Origin: JACVRM01 sp046262315
GTDB taxonomy: Bacteria; Actinomycetota; Thermoleophilia; Gaiellales; Gaiellaceae
Direction: 5' to 3'
Length of the DNA: 64,000 bases
Assembly: GCA_046262315.1 (NCBI GenBank)
Contig: JBHEMZ010000036.1
Coordinates: 45,671 to 109,670, forward strand
Positions 42,972 through 52,110 of the stretch are shown in pieces. The notes under the pieces are model-generated. The model was not told the DNA's origin. It searched no databases and was given only the letters and a program-made list of their open reading frames with translations. The first letter of the stretch is position 1. Each line of letters begins with the position of its first letter. Position numbers and translations under genes: made by a program.

Positions 42972-44398
42972 GGCGCCGAGTCCTCGCCGCGCGCTTCTCC
43001 GGCCCGCACGAGCTCCGGCGCCGGAAGCCCCACTTCCCAGTACGGGCGCACGAAGCCACGCTCGCTCACGATTCGGCGCAGCGCGAGCATCGCGGTGTAG
43101 GTCGGCAGGCAGACGAGCTCGCCGCCCGGGGGCGTGCGCTCGAGTCCGCGGTCGAGAGCGCGGCCGAGATCGGGCTCGACTGCGATCGCCTCCTCGGCAA
43201 AGCCGCCGTACTTGCATCGCAGCGCGAGCTCGGCGGCCCGCTCACCCGTGGCGATCACCCCGTCGAGCACGTCGAGGAGTGGCTCGAAGTCGACGTCCCA
43301 GATCCACGAGACGTCGCGACCGTCGGCGATGTCGTCGTTCAGCGCCATGAGGGCAAGGCGGGGAGGGCCGCCGGCCACCAGCGTCCGCACGGCCTCATTC
43401 GCGCCGGCAGGGTTCTTCACGAGGAGGACGAGCAGCCGGCGTGAGCCGACCGCGATGCGCTCGAAGCGGCCGAACGCTGCGCTGAAGCGCTCGAGACCAG
43501 CCACGATCTCGTCGAGCGAGGCGCCAAGCGCCTGCGCGAGCGAAGCCGCCGCCACGGCGTTGTAGACGTTGTAGAGGCCCGGGAGGCGCAGGCGCACGGT
43601 CCTCGATCCCTGCGGCGTGACGAGCTGGAAGCGCACCGAGTCGAGCCCCGAGAGCTCGATTCTGCTTGCGACCACGTCGGACATCGGCCTCCCGTGGCCG
43701 CAGGCGGGACAGCGATAGTTGCCGAGGTGGCCGACGTACGCCGCGGTGTAGCGGTAGGGCGTGCCACAGCGGAGGCACCATTTCGAGTCGGCCGCGTGCT
43801 GGAGCGCCGGGCGCGCGTGGCGAGGATCGTCCACGCCGAAGACGAGCGTGCGCGCGCGGTCGCGGCCGAGATCGCCGACCTGCGGATCGTCGCCGTTCAC
43901 CACCAGCCAGGCGTCCGGGTCGAGCGCGGCGACGGCAACACGCCAGCGCTCGGCGACGTGTTCGAGCTCGCCGTAGCGGTCGAGCTGGTCGCGGAAGAGG
44001 TTCCCGAGACAGACCGCACGGGGCCGCACGCGGCGGGCGACCTCCGGCAGCGCGCCCTCGTCCACCTCGAACAACCCAAGCTCGGCTCCGTTCGCGGCAA
44101 GCAGCGTCGAGGCGACGCCCGAGACGAGATTGGCACCGGAGCTGTTGTGGGCGAGCCGCACGCCGGGGGAGAGGATCTCGGCGGCCATCGCCGCGGTGGT
44201 GGTCTTGCCGTTCGTTGCCGAGATGAGCGCCGAGCCCTGCGGCAGGCGAGCGGCGAGCCGGTCCACGGCCTCGGGGTCGAAGCGGGTCAGAAGCTTCCCC
44301 GGAAGCGTCGTGCCGCCGCCCGTGCGCGCGAGGCGCGAGAGCCCCGCAGCAGCACGCGCGAGTGCTACCGCGAGGGCGAGCGGCAAACGCAGGGTCAC
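42968..44398 (-). CDS. murT: Lipid II isoglutaminyl synthase ATPase subunit MurT
   Basis: Mur-ligase family protein of 476 residues that activates the D-glutamate alpha-carboxylate of lipid II with ATP. ATP loop SATNGKTTTAAM (near 60), the four-cysteine zinc ribbon (CLRCG ... CPACG) inserted in the central domain, and the C-terminal DUF1727 domain are diagnostic. The GTG lies 6 nt after a TACGCT box on this strand. Amidated peptidoglycan stems are expected in this organism. Confidence 0.95.
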   Translation of the reverse strand: MTLRLPLALAVALARAAAGLSRLARTGGGTTLPGKLLTRFDPEAVDRLAARLPQGSALISATNGKTTTAAMAAEILSPGVRLAHNSSGANLVSGVASTLLAANGAELGLFEVDEGALPEVARRVRPRAVCLGNLFRDQLDRYGELEHVAERWRVAVAALDPDAWLVVNGDDPQVGDLGRDRARTLVFGVDDPRHARPALQHAADSKWCLRCGTPYRYTAAYVGHLGNYRCPACGHGRPMSDVVASRIELSGLDSVRFQLVTPQGSRTVRLRLPGLYNVYNAVAAASLAQALGASLDEIVAGLERFSAAFGRFERIAVGSRRLLVLLVKNPAGANEAVRTLVAGGPPRLALMALNDDIADGRDVSWIWDVDFEPLLDVLDGVIATGERAAELALRCKYGGFAEEAIAVEPDLGRALDRGLERTPPGGELVCLPTYTAMLALRRIVSERGFVRPYWEVGLPAPELVRAGEARGEDSAP

Positions 44399-44404
44399 GC
44401 GCCG

Positions 44405-44410
44405 AGCGTA
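44405..44410 (-). promoter_or_regulatory. -10 box for murT-gatD (leaderless)
   Basis: On the minus strand TACGCT, exactly 6 nt, then the GTG of murT. No Shine-Dalgarno. Confidence 0.6.
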
Positions 44411-44581
44411 GCGACCAGCGGGGTCGGGCTCCTCTCCCTCTGAAGGGGGATGATCGGCCGCGCCGCCGGCCGTACGGTCAGTCCGTCGGCTGTGGGCCGA
44501 CACGAATGCGGACCCGCGAAAGGCGGTAACGACGGCAATGGGCGGACACAAAGGCGGCAGGCGGCGCGGGGTGCGCGCGGG

Positions 44582-47194
44582 ATGAGCACCGTCGCTGCCC
44601 GTCCTTCCGAGGCTTCGGCGCCGGGCGTCGGCTCGCCTCTGCCCCTTGGCGCCACGCTCTACCTGGCCCTCGTGGGCGCCGGAGCGCTGGGACTTGGCCT
44701 GCCCATGCTCGGGCGCCTGTCGTTCGACACGCCGGACTGGACGACGTGCCTGCTGCTCTCGGCCGGAGCCGCGGTCGCGCAGATCTTCACGGTCCGCACG
44801 ACCCGCAACTACTCCTACCACACTACCGGCGTCTTCCTCGTGCCCGCGGCGCTCCTGCTGCCCGGCGGCCTCGTGGCGCTCATGCCGCTCGCGCAGCGCC
44901 TGCCGGACTGGCTCCGCCGGCGAACGCCGTGGACGATCCAGAGCTTCAACGTCTTCAACTACACGCTGGCGGTGCTCGCGGCGTGGGGAGGGGCGCGCTT
45001 CGTGCGCGACGCGCTCCCGGAAGGGGCCGCGACGCTCGCGCTCGCCGGCTGCCTCGCCGCAGTCGCCTTCGTCACGGTGCAGGCGCTCCTCGCCGCACCG
45101 ATGCTCTGCCTCGCCCGCCGCTGCTCGCTGCGCGAGACGGGAGTCTTCACCTTCCACGGCGTCTCAACCGAGCTGGTGCTCGCCGCGCTCGGAGTGGGCG
45201 TAGCGTTCCTGTGGCAGGAGAACCCTTGGCTCGTGCCGTTCGCGCTCGCGCCGCTACTGATCGTGCACCGCTCCCTCAGCGTCCCGCTGCTCGAGGCGGA
45301 GGCTCGTGTTGACGCGAAGACCGGCCTCTTCAACGCGCGGCATTTCACGTCCGCGCTCGAAAACGAGTTCGCGCGCGCAAAGCGCTTCGGCCGGCCGCTC
45401 TCAGTCGTGATGGCTGACCTCGACCTCCTGCGCGAGGTCAACAACACCTACGGCCATCTGGCCGGGGACGCGGTCCTGCGCGCGGTGGCCGACGTCTTCC
45501 GCTCGCAGCTCCGCCACTACGACGTCGCGGCACGCTTCGGCGGCGAGGAGTTCGCGCTCGTCCTGCCGGAGACGGGCACCGAGGAGGCGGCGGAGATCGC
45601 AGAGCGGATCCGCCGCGCCGTTGCCGCGCAGGCGGTAACGGTGCCTACCTCGGACGAGCCGATCCGCGCGACTATCTCAATGGGCCTCGCCACCTATCCG
45701 ACGGACGGGTGCGACGCGACGGAGCTCGTCCACCAGGCCGACGTGGCGGTCTACCGCGCGAAGCTCCAGGGACGAAACCGCGTGGTGCACACCGGCGGGG
45801 AGCCGGTTAGGCGGCGTCCGCGCTCCCCGGCGGCCGAGGCGAGGGCCCCGGAGGCCGAAGGCCGGTCGCGCCAGGTCTCACCGCTCGTGCTCTGGCTTGC
45901 CGGCTCGGCGGGCGTCGCGGGGGGTCTCGCGGGCGTGCTGTTCGGCGCCGGGGGCGATCTCCCGGGCATGCTCGCGCTCGTCGGCATCGTGGCGCTCGTC
46001 CAGGCACTCGCCGAGGACGGGGCGGAGGAGGCCGCCTCCGCGAACGCCGTCGGCATCCTGGCCGGCGCCGCCCTCTTCGGGCCACGCGTCGCCCTCGCAG
46101 CCGCACTCGCCGCCTGCGCGGTCGAATGGAGCCGCACGCGCAAGCCGCCCGCCCAGGCTGTGTTCGAACTCGGTTCGCTGACAGTGGCCGCGCTCGCGAC
46201 CACGGCGCTGTTCGCACTCCGGCCGGGGGCCTTCGGTGATGAGCTCGAGACGATCGTCGCGGGTCTCGTGGGGGGCGCCGTGTATTTTGGCGTCACGGCC
46301 GGGCCGCGGCTCGCGGGCCTAACGATCTCGCGCGCGCAGGAGAGGCACAGCTGGCGCCTTCTCCAGCAGGTCGCCGGAGGGCTGCTGGCCGGAATCGTGG
46401 CCGTCGCCTACGGTGAAGCCGGCGTCTGGACGCTCGCGCTGCTTGTGGTTCCACTGCTCCTCGCGCGCTCGATGCAGGAGCGCCACGCCGGCGAGACCCG
46501 GCGGACAGCCGAACGGCTGGGGGAGACACTCGAGGCCGTGCGGGCCCAGAACGCCGCGCTGGAGGAGGCCAACCTCGTGCTCAAGGAGCACTCGACCGCC
46601 GTCATGGAGGCCCTTGCCACAAGCGTCGACGCCCGGCAGGCAGTCGGGCACTCGCGCGACGTACAGCGGCTTGCGCTCGCGATCGGCGCGCGCCTCCGTC
46701 TCTCGCGTCCGGAGCTCGACCTCCTCGCCCACGCCGCGCTCTTCCACGACATCGGCAAGCTCGCCGTGCCCGACGCGGTGCTGCTCAAGCCCACGGCGCT
46801 GACTGACGATGAGTGGAAGCTGATGCGGCCTCACGCGCACGAGGGCGCCCGGCTCGTCCAGCGACTGGCGTTCCTGGAAGACGCGGTGCCGTCCATCCGC
46901 CACCACCACGAGCACTTTGACGGGTCCGGCTACCCGGACGGCCTGCGCGGCGAGGACATCCCGCTCGGCGCGCGCATCATCCACGTGGCGGATGCCGTGG
47001 TCTCGATGCTCGACGACCGTACGTACGAGGCTCGGCGGTCGCCGCGCGAAGTGCTGACCGAGGTGCGCCGCTGCTCGGGCACCCAGTTCTGCCCGCGCTG
47101 CGTCGACGCGCTCCAGGACATCGCCGCGGAGGGCCTGCTCGAGGGCGTCCGGCGCCCGCTCCGCGGTCCGCGCGCGGATGCACTTGCAAGTTAG
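44582..47194 (+). CDS. Membrane cyclic di-GMP enzyme with GGDEF and HD-GYP domains
   Basis: An 870-residue protein: a first membrane block (about 20-235), a GGDEF domain with active site GGEEF and an upstream product-inhibition site RHYD, a second membrane block (about 430-640), a coiled coil, and an HD-GYP domain with HDIGKLAVPD and HHEHFDGSGYPDG. Both catalytic signatures are intact, so it may both make and degrade cyclic di-GMP, or one half may be regulatory. The ATG at 44582 is my choice; the frame is open to 44450. It ends inside the operator of the next gene. Confidence 0.92.
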   Translation: MSTVAARPSEASAPGVGSPLPLGATLYLALVGAGALGLGLPMLGRLSFDTPDWTTCLLLSAGAAVAQIFTVRTTRNYSYHTTGVFLVPAALLLPGGLVALMPLAQRLPDWLRRRTPWTIQSFNVFNYTLAVLAAWGGARFVRDALPEGAATLALAGCLAAVAFVTVQALLAAPMLCLARRCSLRETGVFTFHGVSTELVLAALGVGVAFLWQENPWLVPFALAPLLIVHRSLSVPLLEAEARVDAKTGLFNARHFTSALENEFARAKRFGRPLSVVMADLDLLREVNNTYGHLAGDAVLRAVADVFRSQLRHYDVAARFGGEEFALVLPETGTEEAAEIAERIRRAVAAQAVTVPTSDEPIRATISMGLATYPTDGCDATELVHQADVAVYRAKLQGRNRVVHTGGEPVRRRPRSPAAEARAPEAEGRSRQVSPLVLWLAGSAGVAGGLAGVLFGAGGDLPGMLALVGIVALVQALAEDGAEEAASANAVGILAGAALFGPRVALAAALAACAVEWSRTRKPPAQAVFELGSLTVAALATTALFALRPGAFGDELETIVAGLVGGAVYFGVTAGPRLAGLTISRAQERHSWRLLQQVAGGLLAGIVAVAYGEAGVWTLALLVVPLLLARSMQERHAGETRRTAERLGETLEAVRAQNAALEEANLVLKEHSTAVMEALATSVDARQAVGHSRDVQRLALAIGARLRLSRPELDLLAHAALFHDIGKLAVPDAVLLKPTALTDDEWKLMRPHAHEGARLVQRLAFLEDAVPSIRHHHEHFDGSGYPDGLRGEDIPLGARIIHVADAVVSMLDDRTYEARRSPREVLTEVRRCSGTQFCPRCVDALQDIAAEGLLEGVRRPLRGPRADALAS

Positions 47195-47211
47195 CTAGCT
47201 TGCTCTAACCT
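47184..47211 (+). promoter_or_regulatory. Promoter with embedded palindromic operator
   Basis: TTGCAA (47184-47189), 16-nt spacer, TAACCT (47206-47211), then 7 nt to the ATG of the homing-repeat gene. An 18-bp near-palindrome, GCAAGTTAGCTAGCTTGC (47186-47203, 8 of 9 base pairs symmetric), covers the spacer and part of the -35. A protein bound there would block RNA polymerase, so autoregulation by the encoded DNA-binding protein is likely. Confidence 0.65.
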
Positions 47212-47218
47212 TCTTGCC

Positions 47219-47902
47219 ATGGCGAGACGCAGGGCAGTACGCGCGCTCGACGCCATCGACCAGGACGCGCTGCGGGCGTTCCAAGCCGGCCTGCGCCGGC
47301 GCTACTCCGACGCGGAGATCATCGCCCAGCTTCGGGGGGCGGCGGAGCGCCTGGGCCGCTCGCCGACGATGCGCGAGTTCGCGGCTGACGCGGAGACGAC
47401 CGTGCACCCGCAGACGGTCATCTCGCACTTCGGGAGCTGGAATGCCGCCAAACGGGCTGCGCGCCTTGTACCACGCCGCTTCGCTACGCGGGAGGAGCTA
47501 CTGCGGCAGCTGCGGGAGCTCGGCGACCGTCTCGGGCGCACGCCAACCGCCCGCGATCTCGAGGAGCACCGCGGCGAGATGCCCTCCAAGTCGCTTTACT
47601 GGCACACGTTCGGAGCGCTGTCGACAGCGCTCCGCGAAGCCGGCTTCGATGTTCCGGTGGGGGAGGAGCGCCTCGAGCGGGCGCTCGACCAGGGTGAGGC
47701 GCTCGCGCGGCGGCTCGAGCGGCTGCCGAAGTTCGCCGACTGGACGGAGGCACGGCGCCGCGAGCCCGAGCTGCTCAGCGAGTGGCAGATCTACCGAATG
47801 TTCGAAGGTCGCCGCGGAGCCTGGGCGGCGTTCCTGTTCCTCCTCCGGCAACGCCTGGTCGACGCCGGCGCCGAGGTGGCGGCGGACGGACGCCTGGGCT
47901 AG
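47219..47902 (+). CDS. Stand-alone homing-endonuclease-repeat DNA-binding protein
   Basis: A 227-residue basic protein with two copies of the homing endonuclease associated repeat (HNH_repeat type): residues 32-82 (LGRSPTMREFAADA...HFGSWNAAKRAA) and 91-142 (LGRTPTARDLEEHRGE...TFGALSTALREAG), plus a weaker third unit near 160-215. No HNH or other nuclease motif is present, so it probably binds DNA without cutting, as a regulator. Its own promoter carries a palindrome. The 3' end overlaps the convergent amidotransferase gene by 4 nt. Confidence 0.75.
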   Translation: MARRRAVRALDAIDQDALRAFQAGLRRRYSDAEIIAQLRGAAERLGRSPTMREFAADAETTVHPQTVISHFGSWNAAKRAARLVPRRFATREELLRQLRELGDRLGRTPTARDLEEHRGEMPSKSLYWHTFGALSTALREAGFDVPVGEERLERALDQGEALARRLERLPKFADWTEARRREPELLSEWQIYRMFEGRRGAWAAFLFLLRQRLVDAGAEVAADGRLG

Positions 47903-48687
47903 ACCGCCGCGGCGACGAGCGCGGGGAGGAGGCGCAGGCACGACTCGCCCTCGTGCGGGGCGCGCACGGCGGGAAGCAGCTCCTCCTCGAAGCGGCGATC
48001 CGGCTCGAACCCCTCGCACTCGAGGCCACCGTCGGCGGTCAGCGTGACCAGCGACCCTTCGCGGAGCTCGCGAACGGCGAGGCTGACGCGCAGACACCGT
48101 TCCACCAGCTCGAGCGTGCGCGGGGTGGAGGCGAAGAACGTCTCGTGACGGCCGCGGCCGAGCCAGAGGGGGCGGCCCACGCCGCGCGCCACGAACACGC
48201 GGTCGCGCCGGCGCTCGTCCAGCCAGGCGGCGGCCATCGAGCCACGCAGCAGGCCGAGCGCCTCCGCGCCCTCGTGCTCCTCTGCAAGCGCGAAGATCGC
48301 CTCCGAGTCGACGGTCATCTCGGGGTGCGCGCGCTCCCAGCCGAGGCGGGAGAAGAGCTCGTCGTCGTTCAAGATGATCCCGTTGTGCACGCCCACCACC
48401 GCGCCGTGGCGCACGGGGTGGTTGTTGGCCTCGATCCGCGGGTGGCCCTTCGTGTAGTCGCGAACGTGCACGAGGAGCTGGAGCGTGTCGTCGGGCAGAG
48501 CAATCCGCTCGAGCAGCGCGCTCGCCCCGGAGCGCTGCTTCCGCACCTGCACACCGCTGGCGTCGCGAAAGGCGTAGCCGGCCGCGTCGGCACCGCGCTC
48601 GGCGATACCGGCCAGAAGCACCTGCGCCGCCAGCGTCCGGGGCACGCCGCTAGCGGGTGTCAGGCTGAATCCGGCGATACCGCACAT
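47899..48687 (-). CDS. Stand-alone class II glutamine amidotransferase
   Basis: A 262-residue Ntn-type glutaminase domain starting MCGIAGF, with Cys2 as nucleophile. GADAAGYAF, HVRDYTKGHPRIEANNHP and VVGVHNGIILND resemble the N-terminal domain of GlmS/PurF, but there is no synthase domain after it. A partner must supply the acceptor site. GGGAG precedes the ATG. It is divergent from a sigma factor gene. Confidence 0.9.
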   Translation of the reverse strand: MCGIAGFSLTPASGVPRTLAAQVLLAGIAERGADAAGYAFRDASGVQVRKQRSGASALLERIALPDDTLQLLVHVRDYTKGHPRIEANNHPVRHGAVVGVHNGIILNDDELFSRLGWERAHPEMTVDSEAIFALAEEHEGAEALGLLRGSMAAAWLDERRRDRVFVARGVGRPLWLGRGRHETFFASTPRTLELVERCLRVSLAVRELREGSLVTLTADGGLECEGFEPDRRFEEELLPAVRAPHEGESCLRLLPALVAAAV

Positions 48688-48878
48688 CTCGGCGTGAACT
48701 CCCTTCCAAGGTCGACTCGCGGCCTGTGAAATCCAGGGAACTGCTCCGTCTCCTCACCGTGACCGCCGTGAAGTACGACGACGGCTGCTCTGCTCTGGTT
48801 AGTCGGGAGCCATCGCTCACTCGAGCGTCCCCCGATCGAGTGTCCCTCGGAGGGCGTGAGGCGCCGATAGACCGCTCG

Positions 48879-49832
48879 ATGGCGCAGCGCCCCCTCCCCG
48901 ATTCCGCGGATCCCCAGGAGCCGCACCTCGAGCTGCTGCCGGGCGGCGACATCGCCCGGGAGTTCGCGGAAAGCGAACCCAAGGAAGCGACGGAGCCGAG
49001 TGACCCGCAGGTCGCCGACCCGCTGAAGCTCTACGTTCGCCAGATCGGCGACGGGCCGCTCCTCACCCCTGCGCAGGAGCGCGAGCTGGCGAGGCTGAAG
49101 GACAACGGCGACGAGGCCGCGAAGCGCCGACTGATCGAGTCGAACCTCCGCCTCGTGATGTCGATCACGCGCAACTACACCAAGGCCGGCGTGCCGCTGC
49201 TCGACCTGATCCAGGAGGGGAACCTCGGCCTCATCCGCGCCGTGGAGAAGTTCGACTACAAGCTCGGCTACAAGCTCTCGACGTACGCCACGTGGTGGAT
49301 CCGACAGGCGGTCACGCGGGCGCTCGCCGACCAGGGGCGTACGATCAGACTGCCCGTCCACGTCGCCGAGCAGGTGCGCAAGCTGCTGCGTGCGCGGCGG
49401 GTGCTGACGCAGAAGCTGAACCGCGACCCGACGGCCGAGGAACTCGCCGGCGAGAGCGGCTTCCCGCTCAAGCGCGTGAACGAGCTGCTCGAACTCGTCG
49501 AAGACCCCGTCAGCCTCGAGCTGCCGGTCGGAGACGGCGAAAGCCTGTACGGCGACCTGATCGAGGATTTGAACACCGACCCGCCCGACGAGATCACTGC
49601 GCGGAACCTGCGCTCGGTGGAACTGCACGACGCCCTACGCAGCCTCAACCCGCGCATGCGGAACGTCCTCACGCTCCGCTTCGGCCTCGACGGCAAGGCG
49701 CCGCGCACGCTCGAAGAGGTCGGCAACGGACTCGGCATCACCCGTGAGCGCGTCCGCCAGCTCGAGTCGCGTGCACTGCGTGAGCTGCGAGCGGTCGCGC
49801 CGAGCCTGCAGCTCTATCTGCGCGCCGAGTAG
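48879..49832 (+). CDS. RNA polymerase sigma-70 factor (group 1/2)
   Basis: A 317-residue sigma factor with region 1.2 (DPLKLYVRQIGDGPLLT), region 2 (GLIRAVEKFDYKLGYKLSTYATWWIRQAV), region 3 and region 4 (TLEEVGNGLGITRERVRQLE). It lacks a long region 1.1. The frame is open to a GTG at 48726, but the ATG used here begins the plausible protein. With its neighbour it forms a convergent sigma pair; which of the two is the vegetative factor cannot be decided from sequence alone. Confidence 0.93.
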   Translation: MAQRPLPDSADPQEPHLELLPGGDIAREFAESEPKEATEPSDPQVADPLKLYVRQIGDGPLLTPAQERELARLKDNGDEAAKRRLIESNLRLVMSITRNYTKAGVPLLDLIQEGNLGLIRAVEKFDYKLGYKLSTYATWWIRQAVTRALADQGRTIRLPVHVAEQVRKLLRARRVLTQKLNRDPTAEELAGESGFPLKRVNELLELVEDPVSLELPVGDGESLYGDLIEDLNTDPPDEITARNLRSVELHDALRSLNPRMRNVLTLRFGLDGKAPRTLEEVGNGLGITRERVRQLESRALRELRAVAPSLQLYLRAE

Positions 49833-49847
49833 CGCCGCACGCGCCGA

Positions 49848-50891
<1,044 letters not shown>

Positions 50892-51381
50892 GGGAACTTG
50901 TCCTTTCCGCGCGTGCGGGAGTCTCAAACGCCGCACATGCCCGCGCGGCCGACAGCGCACCCTAGCGCGCCTTGGCCATCGTGTAGCCGGGACCGGCGGA
51001 AGCGTCGTGCTCACCTCGGCAAAGGACCCCGCGCGCCTGCCCGGAACCCCAGGCCCCGCCCGCGCGGCCATCTTCCAGGACTGTCTCTCTGAGAACTGTC
51101 TTGCGCGCGTTCCTCTGTGCACGAGAACATGCGTTATGTCAAGTTGATCCAAATACGGCTCTGCCCCCCACAGTCGGCGCCTTCCCGGAGCTTCCCGACG
51201 CGCGGCACCGGGAGGCACCCGGAGCAGGCCGCCCCGCTGCCCGGGACGCGGAGGCGAGGCATGAGCTTCTGCCAGGCTTCGCATTGGCACCCACAACCGC
51301 GTTCACAGGCGCTGTGGAAATGTTGGAAAATGCATCATTCGCAAATTGCGAGCTTTTCCTCGCACAGAGACTGTTGAGGCC
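50892..51381. other. 490-bp intergenic region upstream of the sigma gene
   Basis: No gene is supported here. The part next to the sigma gene must hold its promoter and a leader; a TTGACA on the minus strand near 51142 has no convincing -10 partner. The stretch 51310-51370 is unusually A/T-rich for this window. Confidence 0.5.
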
Positions 51382-51411
51382 TTGCACGCAGGGGGGCGGC
51401 TGCATTAGGTT
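51382..51411 (+). promoter_or_regulatory. Promoter-like boxes upstream of the structured RNA
   Basis: TTGCAC (51382-51387), 18-nt spacer, TAGGTT (51406-51411). Initiation about 7 nt downstream would start transcription at the foot of the first RNA stem. Confidence 0.45.
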
Positions 51412-51417
51412 GCCGCT

Positions 51418-51559
51418 TGCGCCGAGCACGGAACGCGAGTAGATCGAAACCACACCCGGCGGCTGTAGGCGCAAGCCGAAAGTCGGCGGGTGAGGTGAAC
51501 GAAAGCGAAACCGGCTCGGCGAATTTATTGCCAAAGGGCGCCTCACGGCGCCCTTTGGC
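51418..51559 (+). ncRNA. Candidate structured RNA ending in a strong hairpin
   Basis: The RNA can close with P1 = 51420-51427/51514-51521 (8 perfect pairs), continued after an A bulge by CGG/CCG (51429-51431/51511-51513) and CGC/GCG (51434-51436/51505-51507). Inside, one long arm pairs 51449-51458 with 51487-51496 (9 of 10), then 51460-51464 with 51481-51485, and ends in GGC-GCAA-GCC, a GNRA tetraloop. Unpaired purine-rich linkers GAGUAGAUCGAA and GAACGAAA flank the arm. After an A/U-rich joiner, a 12-bp perfect hairpin follows (51531-51542/51547-51558, loop TCAC). I do not recognise it as a known riboswitch, tmRNA, SRP or RNase P RNA. Confidence 0.55.
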
Positions 51560-51632
51560 TATCTGGACTCGGCTCGCGAAGGCCGTTCGCACGGCGGCCT
51601 GGGCGACGGTTCTCCAGCTAGCCGGCAGCCGT

Positions 51633-51638
51633 TAGGCT
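51633..51638 (+). promoter_or_regulatory. -10 box for small membrane protein gene (leaderless)
   Basis: TAGGCT, exactly 6 nt, then ATG. It makes the gene independent of the upstream RNA, although read-through is also possible. Confidence 0.55.
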
Positions 51639-51644
51639 GGCGGC

Positions 51645-51866
51645 ATGCATCTGCGCCCTCCGAGCATCGACCACGGCGTCGCCTCATTCCTCTGGGGCTT
51701 CGGTCTGGGCATCTTCCTTTGGATCGGCATGGTTCTGATCGGTGTCTCCCCCGCCACGGCGTTCATCTTCGGGGCACTCGGGGGCGCGGCGATCTTCCTG
51801 TTCGTGCGCCACTTTGGCGAGGAGCGGCGCGGTCAGGCGACCAGCTCGCGCACCCGCATGCCGTGA
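51645..51866 (+). CDS. Small two-helix membrane protein
   Basis: A 73-residue protein with two membrane helices (about 12-34 and 36-56) and a basic cytoplasmic tail. No family recognised. It starts 6 nt after a TAGGCT box, and its 3' end overlaps the convergent gene by 34 nt. Its position downstream of the structured RNA makes it the obvious target if that RNA is a cis-regulator. Confidence 0.6.
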   Translation: MHLRPPSIDHGVASFLWGFGLGIFLWIGMVLIGVSPATAFIFGALGGAAIFLFVRHFGEERRGQATSSRTRMP

Positions 51867-52042
51867 TCGCCCGAGAGCGCGCTGACCAGCTGGTGGGCCA
51901 ACGAAGGGCCTAGCGCCCGCTCCAATCGCTCCTCCGCGGGGGCCCGTTGAGGATCGAGGAGACGGTCGAGGGCGTTGCAGTCGGCCAAAAGGCGCGCGAC
52001 GGCTCGCTCGTTGATGTGGATGGTTGCCGGGGCGCTCAACAT
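51833..52042 (-). CDS. Small hypothetical protein
   Basis: A 69-residue soluble helical protein (IHINERAVARLLADCNALDR; PSLAHQLVSALSGDHGMRV). I recall similar short uncharacterised proteins in Actinomycetota but know no function. GGAG lies 6 nt before the ATG; an upstream GTG would add 9 residues. Confidence 0.6.
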   Translation of the reverse strand: MLSAPATIHINERAVARLLADCNALDRLLDPQRAPAEERLERALGPSLAHQLVSALSGDHGMRVRELVA

Positions 52043-52110
52043 CTTGCTCCGGGTATCGGAGCGGCGCACGCGCGGACGATCCCTGGCTGGAGTGACCCGC
52101 TAGTGTCGCA

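Noticed and set aside
51418..51559. c-di-AMP (ydaO) riboswitch
   Set aside because: GGGTGA-like bases drew attention, but the conserved GACAGCUAAC and GGGGAACCC elements of that class are missing and the helix arrangement differs.
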